Part shown: piece by piece, positions 21,069 to 29,790 of the stretch
How positions within the stretch are numbered: position 1 is the first letter of the stretch
Layout of the letters: each line of letters starts with the position of its first letter
Assembly: GCF_001189845.1 (NCBI RefSeq)
Contig: NZ_LFLZ01000068.1
Span: forward strand, 1-46,716
Source: Bradyrhizobium tropiciagri
GTDB lineage: Bacteria; Pseudomonadota; Alphaproteobacteria; Rhizobiales; Xanthobacteraceae
Reading direction: 5' to 3'
Length of the DNA: 46,716 nt
Made by a program: the position numbers and the translations under genes
The notes under the pieces: model-generated
The model's input: only the letters and a program-made list of their open reading frames with translations
The model's database searches: none
What the model was told of the DNA's origin: nothing

Positions 21069-21072
21069 GGAG
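21069..21072 (+). promoter_or_regulatory. Shine-Dalgarno favouring the ATG at 21081
   Basis: GGAG lies eight bases before ATG 21081. The upstream in-frame ATG at 21036 has no ribosome binding site, so the later start is preferred. Confidence 0.5.
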
Positions 21073-21080
21073 CACATACC

Positions 21081-22007
21081 ATGAGCGAAAAAGCTTTTAT
21101 TGACAATGTCATTCCGCGTACCGACGTTGTCAAACGTTCGGCCCGTATCGGTGCGGAAATCAGGAATGTCAAGCTGTCGGGCGATTTGCCGGACGATATC
21201 ATCTCTGCAATTAACAGGCTGCTGCTTGAACACAAGGTCATCTTCTTCCGTGACCAGGGTCATCTTGGTGACGCCGAGCAAGAGCGTTTTGCCCTTCGAT
21301 TCGGGCAGCTTGTGCCGCCACAGCGGGGCGCTGCCAAGGGAACCACGTCGATTCTCGAGATTGATTCCGCACGCGGAGGTCTTCGGGCCGACAATTGGCA
21401 CATCGATCTGTCCTGCGTAGATGCCTACCCCAAGATTTCGGTGCTGCGAGGCGTTGTGATCCCACCAGTCGGCGGCGACACGGTGTGGGCAAACACCGCG
21501 GCCGCATATCTCGACCTACCATCGCCGCTGCAACGGCTTGCCGACGACATCTGGGCTGTTCACAGCAGTGCGTTCGACTTTGCCGTAACCGTCCGCCCCA
21601 GCGAGGCTGATAAGAAGGGTTACGACGAGTTCCTGACCAAGACGGGGTTCGAAGCCGAGCATCCTGTAGTACGTGTCCATCCCGAGACCGGCGAGCGCAC
21701 TCTGGTGCTCGGCTCTTATGTCACGCGTTTTGTTGATATCCCTAAATATGACGGCCAGAGGTTGTTCGACCTTTTCGAGTCCCATATTACTGCGCCAGAG
21801 AATACCGTGCGGTGGAGCTGGAAGAGGGGGGATGTCATTATCTGGGACAATCGCGCCACGATGCATTATGCAGTCAAGGATTACGACGACCAACATCGCG
21901 TCGTTCGTCGCGCGACCATCGTCGGCGAGGTGCCCGTCAGCGTGGACGGGCGGTGCAGTGTAGCGCGTGCCAAGCTAACCAAGCAGCCGCCCACGAATGT
22001 AGGCTAG
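21081..22007 (+). CDS. TauD/TfdA-family alpha-ketoglutarate-dependent dioxygenase
   Basis: A non-heme Fe(II) dioxygenase of 308 residues that would couple oxidation of a substrate to decarboxylation of 2-oxoglutarate, releasing for example sulfite from a sulfonate. The facial triad is visible: His107 and Asp109 in NWHIDLSC and His262 in NRATMHYAVKDY. The Arg that binds 2-oxoglutarate lies in HRVVRRATIVGE. The N terminus RIGAEIRNVKLSGDLPDD and LLLEHKVIFFRDQ are typical of the family. The gene is intact. Both neighbours upstream and this gene are oxygenases on the same strand, but 0.6 kb apart, so a shared operon is not evident. Substrate cannot be deduced. Confidence 0.9.
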   Translation: MSEKAFIDNVIPRTDVVKRSARIGAEIRNVKLSGDLPDDIISAINRLLLEHKVIFFRDQGHLGDAEQERFALRFGQLVPPQRGAAKGTTSILEIDSARGGLRADNWHIDLSCVDAYPKISVLRGVVIPPVGGDTVWANTAAAYLDLPSPLQRLADDIWAVHSSAFDFAVTVRPSEADKKGYDEFLTKTGFEAEHPVVRVHPETGERTLVLGSYVTRFVDIPKYDGQRLFDLFESHITAPENTVRWSWKRGDVIIWDNRATMHYAVKDYDDQHRVVRRATIVGEVPVSVDGRCSVARAKLTKQPPTNVG

Positions 22008-22189
22008 GGTGTTCGCAATTCCGTAGAGATCCGGCGGATGTAGACGCTGCTCTTATGCGCGCATTCGCTGCGGGTACTAATTGCAAGTCGGACTGGCACG
22101 CGCGGCGGAGCAATAGCCGTCGTCGTTGCGGCCAGTTTCGTCCACCAAGCCATAGCCTAGCGCTTGAGGAGGGCGTCTTCCGCTGGCTG

Positions 22190-22460
22190 AAAATCCGAGG
22201 GGCGCCGCAAAAACCAAGCGGATCGTGCCGATGGAGTGCCGCGCGGTCAACCCTCTCTATTAAGCGCAGAGCCCATGCCGGAGCGCGGAACTGCAATCGT
22301 TTGGGATGCAGATGTTCTGACCTCGGCGGCTTCCCAGATCGTCGAAGCACGCGGACTTCAAGGCCTGCCCCTGATGACCGCAACGCCCCACGAGAGTGTC
22401 TGGCGTTCGTTGGCCACGGCACAAGTGCGTGAAACTATGATGGTTGAAGAATGATCTTAA
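22190..22460 (+). pseudogene. Plasmid-type replication initiator (RepA) relic
   Basis: The frame PMPERGTAIVWDADVLTSAA, SQIVEARGLQGL, LMTATPHES matches the conserved 'G-AIVWDADVLIWAASQIVEARD-G-----L-AATPYEIL' segment of replication initiator protein A found on rhizobial plasmids and integrative elements. Preceding and following residues are out of frame or lost. It is too short to act. It suggests that part of this region came from a plasmid or integrative conjugative element. Confidence 0.6.
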
Positions 22461-22960
22461 GGTGCTGATCTCGATCTGGCGGGCGTCAAAATCGGCAACA
22501 TTTTTTTCTCGCGGTTCAACGAATCCAAAGGGACATCGATTCGGGCGCTAGCTATTCCTCCAGATTAATTCTAATGCACAGCACGTCGGGCTTAGTGGAT
22601 CGAGTGCAGACATATTTGGCAAGAATCGACTAGGAAACGCCGCAAATCAACGGCCCGGACAGCGTCCAGCGGCTCGCTATCGTCCAGAATTCCTCCATAC
22701 CGCAAGAGTCGTCGCGCCGATCCCGCAATGCAACTTCTGATAATAGATGCCACGACCGCAGGGGCTAGCCAGCGCCCGACCTCTTGAGTGTCATGACGGC
22801 ACTTCCCGATGGATACGAGGTCACCCCTTTGCCACAGACGGATATCTGCCGGCAACCGGTTGACCTTGTAGCCGCTCGACATGATGTAAGCATCCGGTGA
22901 GGCCGGTGAGGCCCGGTGAGGACCGCGTAACGGTCACTCGGGCAGCCCGATTGGCTTGCT
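22461..22960. other. Gap with no recognised gene
   Basis: A minus-strand frame of 96 codons (22592-22882) begins MSSGYKVNRLPADIRLWQRG and is uninterrupted, but I recognise no family and see no ribosome binding site. A G-rich tandem repetition of GCCGGTGAGG near 22900-22920 is short and may be slippage. Confidence 0.35.
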
Positions 22961-22964
22961 TGTT

Positions 22965-23095
22965 CTGGTCGCGTCAATTCCAGGGCAGGAGTTCGTCAAA
23001 TCGTTGGACCGGATGTGCAGCGATGCGCGCCTGGACGTCGGCGAGCCAACCTTGTGGATCGAGGCCGTTAGCGACGACGACACGTTCGCTGCAGA
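22965..23095 (-). pseudogene. IS66 TnpC C-terminal fragment
   Basis: Minus-strand reading gives VVANGLDPQGWLADVQARIA followed by AHPVQRFDELLPWN, which is the characteristic C-terminal tail of IS66 transposases. Only this tail remains. It abuts the truncated D-amino-acid dehydrogenase relic and marks the probable point where that gene was cut. Confidence 0.75.
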
Positions 23096-24064
23096 GCAGT
23101 TGCCTCTATTCGGAAGTACGAAGAGAATACCGTGACCACGGCGCGGTTAGCGATCGAGTCACACGGACATCTAAGGCGGATAGCGCAGAAGGAGGGCATC
23201 GATTTCGATTGCGAGAACCGCGGAATCTTGCATTTCTGTCACAGTAGGGCGGAATTCGACGTTGCGGCCCAAGTTTCAGGACTGCTCGCCAAGGGCGGAC
23301 TCGAGTGTCGCGCCGTGGCTCCGGAAGAGATGAGATCAATTGAACCCGCTCTTCAGGGTTCGTTCTTTCGTGGGTTCTATACCGAATCCGACTTTACTGC
23401 CGATATCCACAAATTCACGACCGGCTTAGCGCGTGCTTGCGAGCGTCTGAGCGCAAGATTGAAGTTTTCCGCCGAAGTGCTATCGATCGCGCTGGACAAC
23501 GGCCAGGATGTACTTGTGGTTGGAGATCGACCGAACCGAACGGAGACTTAAGTACGCGTGTCGGCGACTTCGATCGCGTGGTCATTTGCGGCGGGGGCGG
23601 GTCTCGCCGTCTTGCCGCCAATCTCGGTGATCGCGTCAATGTCTATCCAGTCAGGGGATATTCTATCACCGTGCACCTACCCGAAAGTTCGGACCAAGAA
23701 GCGGCACCCCGGACAAGCCTGCTCGACGATCGTGCCAAAAATTGCCACCAGTCGGCTGGGCGCTACCCGCTTTCGAGTCGAAAGGACGGCCGAGTTCAAC
23801 GGCGTCAACAAGGATATCCGGGCGGCGCGTGTTGAGCCATTGGTCAAATGGTGCCATGCGCACTTCCCCGGCATGAGCACCGGAACTGTTGTTCCATGGG
23901 CAGGTCTCAGACCTATGATGCCGAACATGCTGCCACGAGTCATAAGAGGTCGAGATCCGCGCGTGTTTTACAACACCGGCCATGGCCATCTTGGCTGGAC
24001 CCTGTCAGCCGTAAGAGGTGATGCGATCGCAGCGTTGGTTACGGCTCGCCGGAATGCCAGCTAG
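23096..24064 (+). pseudogene. D-amino-acid dehydrogenase (DadA-like) relic, N-terminally truncated
   Basis: Pieces in three frames form the C-terminal three quarters of a DadA-type FAD enzyme: NTVTTARLAIESHGHLRRIA, EGIDFDCENRGILHFCHS, GLECRAVAPEEMRSIEPAL, FTADIHKFTTGLARACERL, FDRVVICGGGGSRRLAANLG, VNVYPVRGYSITVHLPESS, TSRLGATRFRVERTAEFNGV and VPWAGLRPMMPNMLPRVIRG, then VFYNTGHGHLGWTLSA near the C terminus. The N-terminal Rossmann GxGxxG segment is missing, with an IS66 fragment in its place. Frameshifts occur near 23545 and near 23741, the second in a run of five A. DadA oxidises D-amino acids, classically D-alanine, to keto acids. It is not functional here. Confidence 0.85.
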
Positions 24065-25190
24065 GTAGGCATCCAGTCTCGGCATTTGCCGCAGCGGGTC
24101 GCAGGTGCACGAAAAGCGGACAGCAAGATGAGTAGCGACGTCGGATTCTGAAGCGAGCCATCTCAACAAGGCGCTGCCGTCATGGACCAGTTCCGGCGGC
24201 TCTCGCCGGGTTTGACCAAGCTTACAGCTTTGTGCGCCGCTCATGGACTGCAGAGACTTGTATATCGCAGCCTGCCGCTGGCGATTGGAAGTGCGGGATC
24301 GTCCAACCTGATAGCTCCTGTCTCTTTGGTTGTGCCAAGGATGAGGAATGATCCAGGACTTTCGGCGCGGCGTGAAGTCAGCGCGACATCGGGGGTCGTA
24401 CCGCTATGGAAAAAGATTGGCGTCGCTCTCGCAACCTGAAACCGGAGAGACGAGGGCGACGATGAGGCGTATTGGGAGTGACCTGCTGGGGCTTCCAGAG
24501 TGGTCGTGGCACTTTGTCTTCCTGCGTCCTCTAGTCTGGTACAGCGACGGCTTCAGTCAGCAAAGTTCACCTCTGTTTCTTCGGCTTTGTCATGCATTCG
24601 CTGCGCTTAGGTTCAACTCGAACGGCTGCGGCGGGAGTCCGCGCAATGCGGGATTTACCTACTGACAATATCCAACAGGCAGTTCAGCAGGCGCTTGGTG
24701 TCGTGAACATGATCCGCCACGCACGCGAAAATTCGGCATTTAGGCGAAAGAACCTGCTCCATGGCCTGGCCGGAGAAAGCAGCCACGGAGGCGTCCAAAC
24801 TCGCGGAGCATCGGGAAGAGTCGGCTGTATGCCGACTGCCAGCGAGCACTAAATCCGTCGAAGTTCGACTCAGATCGCAGGATTCAAGTGTTGACCCGGT
24901 GCTCGTTGCATCAATCCGAACTGGAATGCTTGCTAGCATAAAAGAATCGAGGCTACGTGCGATCCGAAGGTCTCTGCATGGTCATTTCACGCGATACAAA
25001 CGCACGACCGGGGTTACGAAGGTTTGTGTCGAAAGGTGAGCGATACCAGAATCGTGGGACTTGTCAGGCACTCGAAAGGCAATCGGACTGGGCGCCGGGA
25101 GCCGCGCGCGATGGCGGGCAGATCGGGAGCCCGCTCGTCAGAATCGCCTGTCGATTCGTTGCGCTGATCGTTGCTGGGCTACGCTGTTTC
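24065..25190. other. 1.1 kb gap with no recognised gene
   Basis: Frames of 80-124 codons occur on the plus strand, including one at 24592-24852 with NIQQAVQQALGVVNMIRHAR, but none belongs to a family I know and none has a convincing ribosome binding site. Decayed DNA is likely. Confidence 0.4.
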
Positions 25191-25331
25191 ACTTTGGATC
25201 AGCGCGGAAGATTAGACAAATTTCCCCTGTCTCGTCGTCTTCGCAACGACATCGGTGTCACCCAAGACCATATTGAGTCGGTGGCGGATCGAATGGACAA
25301 AATGAGAAGAAGGAATGGAGCATGGTTTTAG
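25190..25331 (+). pseudogene. Possible DUF1127-type fragment
   Basis: The C-terminal end of a 124-codon frame reads DKFPLSRRLRNDIGVTQDHI, close to the 'L-D--LL-DIGLSR--' core of short DUF1127 proteins common in alphaproteobacteria. The preceding residues do not fit the family, so this is probably a remnant. The match is short and the call weak. Confidence 0.3.
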
Positions 25332-25807
25332 TCGTTGCTTCGACTGTGGCTGCGGCTTTTGCAAATTGTGAAGCTGGGTATGGCCGGTCGGATGTTTGAA
25401 TAGCGTAGGCCGAATCTTGCCTTTGGGTCGATGCGCCGCATTAGCTCCGAAAGGTTCCGGTGGACCTGCAAGCCAGTAGGATCGTGGTACCGGTGCGCTC
25501 AAGCGCGAACGCCGGCTGACATTTTGACTAAAACCTCGAAGGTAAGGACAACCACTTGGTCCGCTGGAGGTCAGAAAGCTCTTTGCGCACGGATAGCCCC
25601 CGCATCGACAGTGAGCAAGGGTGACCAGCCACAGGTAGTCCGCGGCCTTTGTCCGCATGTTTGCCTCCTTTGGCCGCAACCGAAGGGTCGCGAGGCGGCC
25701 GCGTTCCGGCCGGAGCTTGGAATCTAGACGGCTGCTACCGCCGTCTTGCGCCGCACCTCTTGGACACACCATGATCGAGGCGCAAAGGGCGACGCCGAGT
25801 TGGCTTC
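25332..25807. other. Gap with no recognised gene
   Basis: A long minus-strand frame crosses this stretch, but its sequence is rich in Pro, Arg and Ser and shows no motif; it is probably noise downstream of the FAD-oxidase relic. Confidence 0.4.
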
Positions 25808-25912
25808 TTAGAGGACCTTTCCGCGGTTCATGATACCGAGCAGGTCGAGTACCGGCCTTGACCTGCCGCATCGGCTCGATCGCGGTCTTGTCCTTTCTCA
25901 ATCCAAACGCAG
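25808..25912 (-). pseudogene. C-terminal fragment of a GlcD-type FAD-linked oxidase
   Basis: On the minus strand GLRKDKTAIEPMRQVKA is followed, after a frame change, by LDLLGIMNRGKVL and a stop at 25808-25810. This is the standard ending of FAD-linked oxidases such as glycolate oxidase GlcD and D-lactate dehydrogenase, which end '...MR-IKAALDP-GIMNPGKVL'. Only about 35 codons survive. It overlaps the end of a LuxI-like fragment, so the two genes were joined by deletion. Confidence 0.65.
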
Positions 25913-25996
25913 TTTGAAGACGCGGTAACGCAACCTGTGCGTCTCGGCGAGATCATCAAGAAGCTGGTTGTAGTGGTCCGGGCCGATTGGCATCAT
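25898..25996 (-). pseudogene. LuxI-type acyl-homoserine-lactone synthase N-terminal fragment
   Basis: From ATG 25996 the minus strand reads MMPIGPDHYNQLLDDLAETH then RLRYRVFKLRLD and TGA. LuxI-family enzymes start with about 20 residues followed by 'LRYRVF--RLGW', where the Arg, Phe and Trp are conserved catalytic or structural residues. Here the Trp codon has become TGA, and the rest of the enzyme is absent. The position about 100 bases behind a LuxR relic on the same strand supports the assignment. Confidence 0.6.
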
Positions 25997-26099
25997 TTTC
26001 GCCTCTGTAATTTTCTGCAGCCAAGCAGAGAAGTCGAGGCGACCGCATCCTGTACAGTTGCACAGGTGCATATCAGTAGCCGTCGGCTATCTTCGAGAT

Positions 26100-26760
26100 T
26101 TCGATTCAGCCGTCAACACGACGGCATGCGTACGCCGAGCTCGATCGGGCATTGTTCAACCGTTCGCTCCGAAATGCCGAGAATGATCCCGATCTCACTC
26201 GCAAGTTTACCGCGTGAGGGCCATTCCAGACATTCGAACTCGCGAGGGGGCAGTACAACTTCCACCGACGAAGCGGTCGGACGTCCGGAAGCATCTTGCA
26301 TGTGCATGGAAGGATGCTGCAATCAAGCGCAGGTGCCGTGCGTGCTTGATTATCGCAGGGATTGGAAGGGTAAATCCAGAACGAATGCCGAAGCGAGCGG
26401 CTTCTTCAAATAGCTCCCACTCGGGTTCCGATTGATCCCGCGTTCCGAATTCAAGCCCCATCGAAACGGTTGTTCTTGGCGCATCGCTCGACGCACCACT
26501 GGATCGGCGGATTCGTAGTTCCGTCGAAAGCAAAAAAGCTGTCCAGGAAGAGGATACGTCGAAATCAGAGTCGGATAGTTCCCAGTGTATCAGGTAGGCC
26601 AGATACGTGAAGCAAGACAAATCCAGTTGGCGGGCAGATCCGCTAAACTCTGTCGAGCGGCAGGTTGATATGTGCTTTCCGTGAGCAGCGCGGCGAACTC
26701 TTAAAATCGCGGAGGATCGTTGACAAACAGATGACCTCCGTGTCGCTCTCTTGCTGCAAA
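26100..26760 (-). pseudogene. LuxR-family quorum-sensing regulator relic
   Basis: Reading down the minus strand in changing frames gives LSCFTYLAYLIHWEL, SADPVVRRAMRQEQPFRWGL, LEFGTRDQSEPEWELFEEAA and RFGIRSGFTLPIPAI, which belong to an autoinducer-binding domain (conserved Trp, Asp-Pro and Gly positions). Then VVLPPREFECLEWPSRGKLA and SEIGIILGISERTVEQ form the GerE-type helix-turn-helix. A stop near the N terminus, several frameshifts and changes in the middle make it non-functional. With the LuxI fragment downstream it forms the order luxR-luxI on one strand. Confidence 0.8.
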
Positions 26761-27119
26761 GGGCGGTTCTTAAAAGCCTCGTGCCCAAAGTTTCGCGGCG
26801 ACAGCGGCGAAAGTGCGAATGATTGTCGCAGGTCATATCGACGCGGACTGGCCAGTCGGACGACGTTCTTCAGATCGGCTTGAGCAGTGGCCAAGCGCTG
26901 TGACAAGCGCTTTGTTCCAGCGTGCTTTTGACGTCTGACGCGATGAGAACGCCCCGACGGTCAGAGCAGCTCTTCGCGGCGAGAATAGCTCATCGACGGT
27001 GTTACCGGCGTGGATATGGAATTCCGCGCGGGGCTGGAAAATCGCTGGATTTTTGCACGGCTTGGTCGTTTCGGTTTCAGGTTCGCACAGTGCTTCCGAC
27101 TAAAAGAGGTCGCCCCAGC
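26761..27119. other. Gap between LuxR relic and alanine dehydrogenase
   Basis: No gene recognised. The two loci are divergent, so both promoters would have lain here. Confidence 0.4.
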
Positions 27120-27132
27120 AAGGAGATTGCAG

Positions 27133-28245
27133 ATGAAGGTGGGTGTTCCCAAGGAAATCAAAAACCCACGAATACCGCGTGGGCCGGACACCCGCGGCCA
27201 TCCGAGAATATGTGGCTGCCGGTCACAGTGTGCTGGTCGAGTCCAATGCGGGTGTGGGCATTGGCGCCCCGGATGACGCGAATCGCAAGGCGGGTGCAAC
27301 CATTGCGGCGTCCGCACGCGAGGTGTTCGGATCGAGCGAGATGATCGTAAAGCTCAAGGAGTCCCAACCGTCAGAGCGGATACAGCTGAGAGAGAACCAG
27401 ATTCTCTTCACATATCTGCATCTTTCGCCAGATCCGAAACAGGCGAAGGGCTAATGAACTCTGGCTGCACTGCGATTACCTACGAAACGGTAACTGATCC
27501 GCATGGGGGACTTCCTCTTCTTGCGCCGATGAGCGAGGTTGCGGGCAGGCTTGCGATCGAAGCCGCTGGTGCGGCCCTCAGGCGGCATGCTGGAGGGCGA
27601 GGGCTGTTGATCGGTGGCGTGCCCCGGCGTCCCGCCCGCCCGCGTCGCAGTGATCGGTGGCGGCGTAGTCGGTACGCATGCCGCGCGCATGGCGGCTGGT
27701 TTGCGTGCCGAGGTCGCGGTTCTCGAAGGTTCGATCTCTCGAATTCGTGAGCTGGATGAACTGTTCGAAGGGCGCATCCGTACCAGATTTTCAACGATGG
27801 ATGCCCTCGAGGAGGGAGTGTTCGCTGCTGACACCGTCATCGGTGGCGTGCTTGTCCCCGGCGCGAGCGCGCCGAGACTGGTCAGCCGCAACATGTTGGG
27901 CTCGATGCGCAAGGGATCAGTGATCGTAGACGTCGCGATCGATCAGGGCGGATGTTTCGAGACGTCGCGTCCTACGACCCATGCCGATCCGACCTATGAG
28001 ATCGATGGAGTCATTCATTACTGCGTCGCCAACATGCCCGGGGCTGTTCCGCTCGCGTCCAGCCAGGCGTGAAAAACGCAACATTGCCGTTTGGCCTAGC
28101 CCTCGCGAACAAGGGCTTTGCAGTCGTCCTCGAAAGCGCGCATCTGCGCGCAGGCCTTAATATCTATCGGGGCCGGCTGACCTATAGCGCCGTAGCCGAG
28201 AGTCTCGGCTTGCCTTTCTCACCGATCGAGCAGGCTGCGGCCTGA
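27133..28245 (+). pseudogene. ald: Alanine dehydrogenase, broken by four single-base frameshifts
   Basis: AAGGAG lies seven bases before ATG 27133. The pieces MKVGVPKEIKN, EYRVGRTPAAIREYVAAGHS, VKLKESQPSERIQLRENQIL, FTYLHLSPDPKQAKG, CTAITYETVTDPHGGLPLLA, PMSEVAGRLAIEAAGAAL, PARVAVIGGGVVGTHAARMA, IVDVAIDQGGCFETSRPTTH, and FGLALANKGFAV cover the whole of a roughly 371-residue NAD-dependent alanine dehydrogenase (L-alanine to pyruvate plus ammonia). The N-terminal Arg and Lys substrate ligands (R in EYRVGRTP), the catalytic His (YLHL) and the nucleotide motif GGGVVG are all present. Frame breaks fall at about 27166 (extra C), 27451 (lost C), 27623 (extra C) and 28070 (lost T). Apart from these the sequence is well preserved, so it is a very recent pseudogene or contains sequencing errors. 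Alanine metabolism matters in bacteroids. Confidence 0.9.
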
Positions 28246-28721
28246 TCCCAGAAGTCTCCACGGGGACGTTTCCTCGCTGACTTGGAAGGGTGACTCTTCG
28301 GAGTGGCCCATTTTTTCGGCGATGAGTCTGCAAGACCGCGACATGCTCTCCGCGCACACGAAACGATCCGTACGGGGAGTCCCACCAGAACTGACGGTGC
28401 TTAGTCTACAATTCGCAATCGTCGATGTCGTGAAACCAACCAGCACTGGGGTCGAGATTTGTACTTTTCCGAACTGGGCTGTGAAAGCGCGCGCATTGCC
28501 TCATGCCTGAAAGTACTTGATTTCTGCCACGGGGGTCTGTCGCGCGACAGGTTACGTGAGTGGTATATCTGAAATACAAACGCTACGCATTCGTCCCGCT
28601 AGCCGATTCAAGGCAGGTCCTCCTCACCTCAAGTACCGGCAGCTGCACGAAGGGAAAGTGTAGGGGCGCCTTGATAGGCGATCTAGCACGGATCGCACGA
28701 CCGCCGAGTGATTGTAGCTGT
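28246..28721. other. Gap between alanine dehydrogenase and Lrp gene
   Basis: No gene recognised; the two flanking genes converge here. No clear T-tract hairpin was found. Confidence 0.4.
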
Positions 28722-29198
28722 TCAATCCCCTGGCGGCGGCTCAATCGGAATAGCAAAGCTTGCTTTTACGCGGTCTACCACGACAACTGTCTTGAACGCC
28801 TTGATGTGGGGATTTTCGTAGAAGAATCGCCTAGTGAACTGCTCAAAATCTTCCATGCTGCGCGCTGTAACGTACAGGACGAAATCGGCATCGCCGGTAA
28901 CATAAAAGCCATTCGTGACCTCAGCTGACGATTTGATGGCCTGTTTAAACTTGTCAATGATATCCGCTCGCTCCCGCTCCAAGCTCACCAGTACGAGCAA
29001 TTGAATCGATCGCCCTACAGCCTTCGGCGAAACAATCGAAACATCCGCCTCTATGATGCCTTCAGAGCGAAGCCTCTTCAGCCGTCGTTGGCATGCGGTG
29101 GCCGAAAGCCCCGCCATTTCGCCGATCACTTCGGAAGTTAGACGGTTGTTCTTTTGCACGATCTCGAGGATGCGAGCGTCTGTTCGATCGTAGTGCAT
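28722..29198 (-). CDS. Lrp/AsnC-family transcriptional regulator, copy 1
   Basis: 158 residues. The N-terminal winged helix-turn-helix reads DARILEIVQKNNRLTSEVIG then MAGLSATACQRRLKRLRSEG; a linker with IIEADVSIVSP follows, and then the RAM ligand domain with VLVSLERERADIIDKF, VTGDADFVLYVTARSMED and VVVDRVKASFAIPI. Lrp/AsnC proteins form octamers or dimers and respond to amino acids. ATG 29198 is chosen because GGAG stands six bases before it and the same layout is seen at the second copy (43843-44319); a longer frame to 29387 exists but adds no domain. The two copies differ at 22 of 158 positions by hand alignment. It is divergent from the aldehyde dehydrogenase gene 0.6 kb away, a common arrangement for regulators of their neighbours. 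It resembles the y4tD/DoeX type of regulator. Confidence 0.92.
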   Translation of the reverse strand: MHYDRTDARILEIVQKNNRLTSEVIGEMAGLSATACQRRLKRLRSEGIIEADVSIVSPKAVGRSIQLLVLVSLERERADIIDKFKQAIKSSAEVTNGFYVTGDADFVLYVTARSMEDFEQFTRRFFYENPHIKAFKTVVVVDRVKASFAIPIEPPPGD

Positions 29199-29790
29199 AA
29201 TCGGCTCCAGGCTTTGAGGTGAATCGCGGCGCCCAATGCCTGCACGTTGCAGGAAATCATCTGAACGACAGTTTGATACGACGCAAATGTTTCGGATTAC
29301 ATGAGTATCCTCAATGCGTAGGCATTTGCAACAAAGGGTGCGTTCGACCTTCAGGTGGTCCTCCAAGATTGTCCGTCGCTGCAACATCAGGATTGGTGAA
29401 GTAGGCGCGCGTCGTCTCTAGCTAGCGCTCGAGTTCGTCGACGATCCCGGTGGAAGGCGTTCCAATCTATCGGTGAGGCGTCGTTTTTTGGCCGTTCGGC
29501 GAGCCCGCGCGGCGGGACTCGTAGCAGCGAGAGTTGCGTGATGATGCCTCGCTTTCCGCTTCGCCGCTTGACCCTCTGATTCACATCGATGAAGCGGTTT
29601 CGATGGCCCGCAGCACCGCTTCGAGTATTACGTTTGAGGTCTTCGCGCGGAGTGAACAATTCAAAGAGAGATGTCAGGAGCGATGGTAGCTGGAATGCGA
29701 GGACCTCTAGGCACTTGGCCTGAATGGAATTCAAGCGGTGCTTTAAACATCGGTAATGTGTAGGGCCAATAGTGGAAAGGCGATCGACGT
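29199..29790. other. Divergent intergenic region between Lrp copy 1 and aldehyde dehydrogenase
   Basis: About 590 bases. A minus-strand frame of 139 codons (29387-29806) has no motif and I do not support it. Lrp operators are poorly defined and none could be fixed by eye. Confidence 0.4.

Noticed and set aside
22592..22882. 96-codon minus-strand frame beginning MSSGYKVNRL
   Set aside because: Uninterrupted but without a known family, ribosome binding site or neighbour that would support it.
22895..22925. Short tandem GGCCGGTGAGG repeats as a CRISPR or regulatory array
   Set aside because: Only two to three imperfect units without spacers; more likely slippage in GC-rich sequence.
25212..25901. 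229-codon minus-strand frame as a protein
   Set aside because: Its only meaningful part is the out-of-frame oxidase tail at the beginning; the rest is low-information Pro/Arg/Ser-rich sequence.
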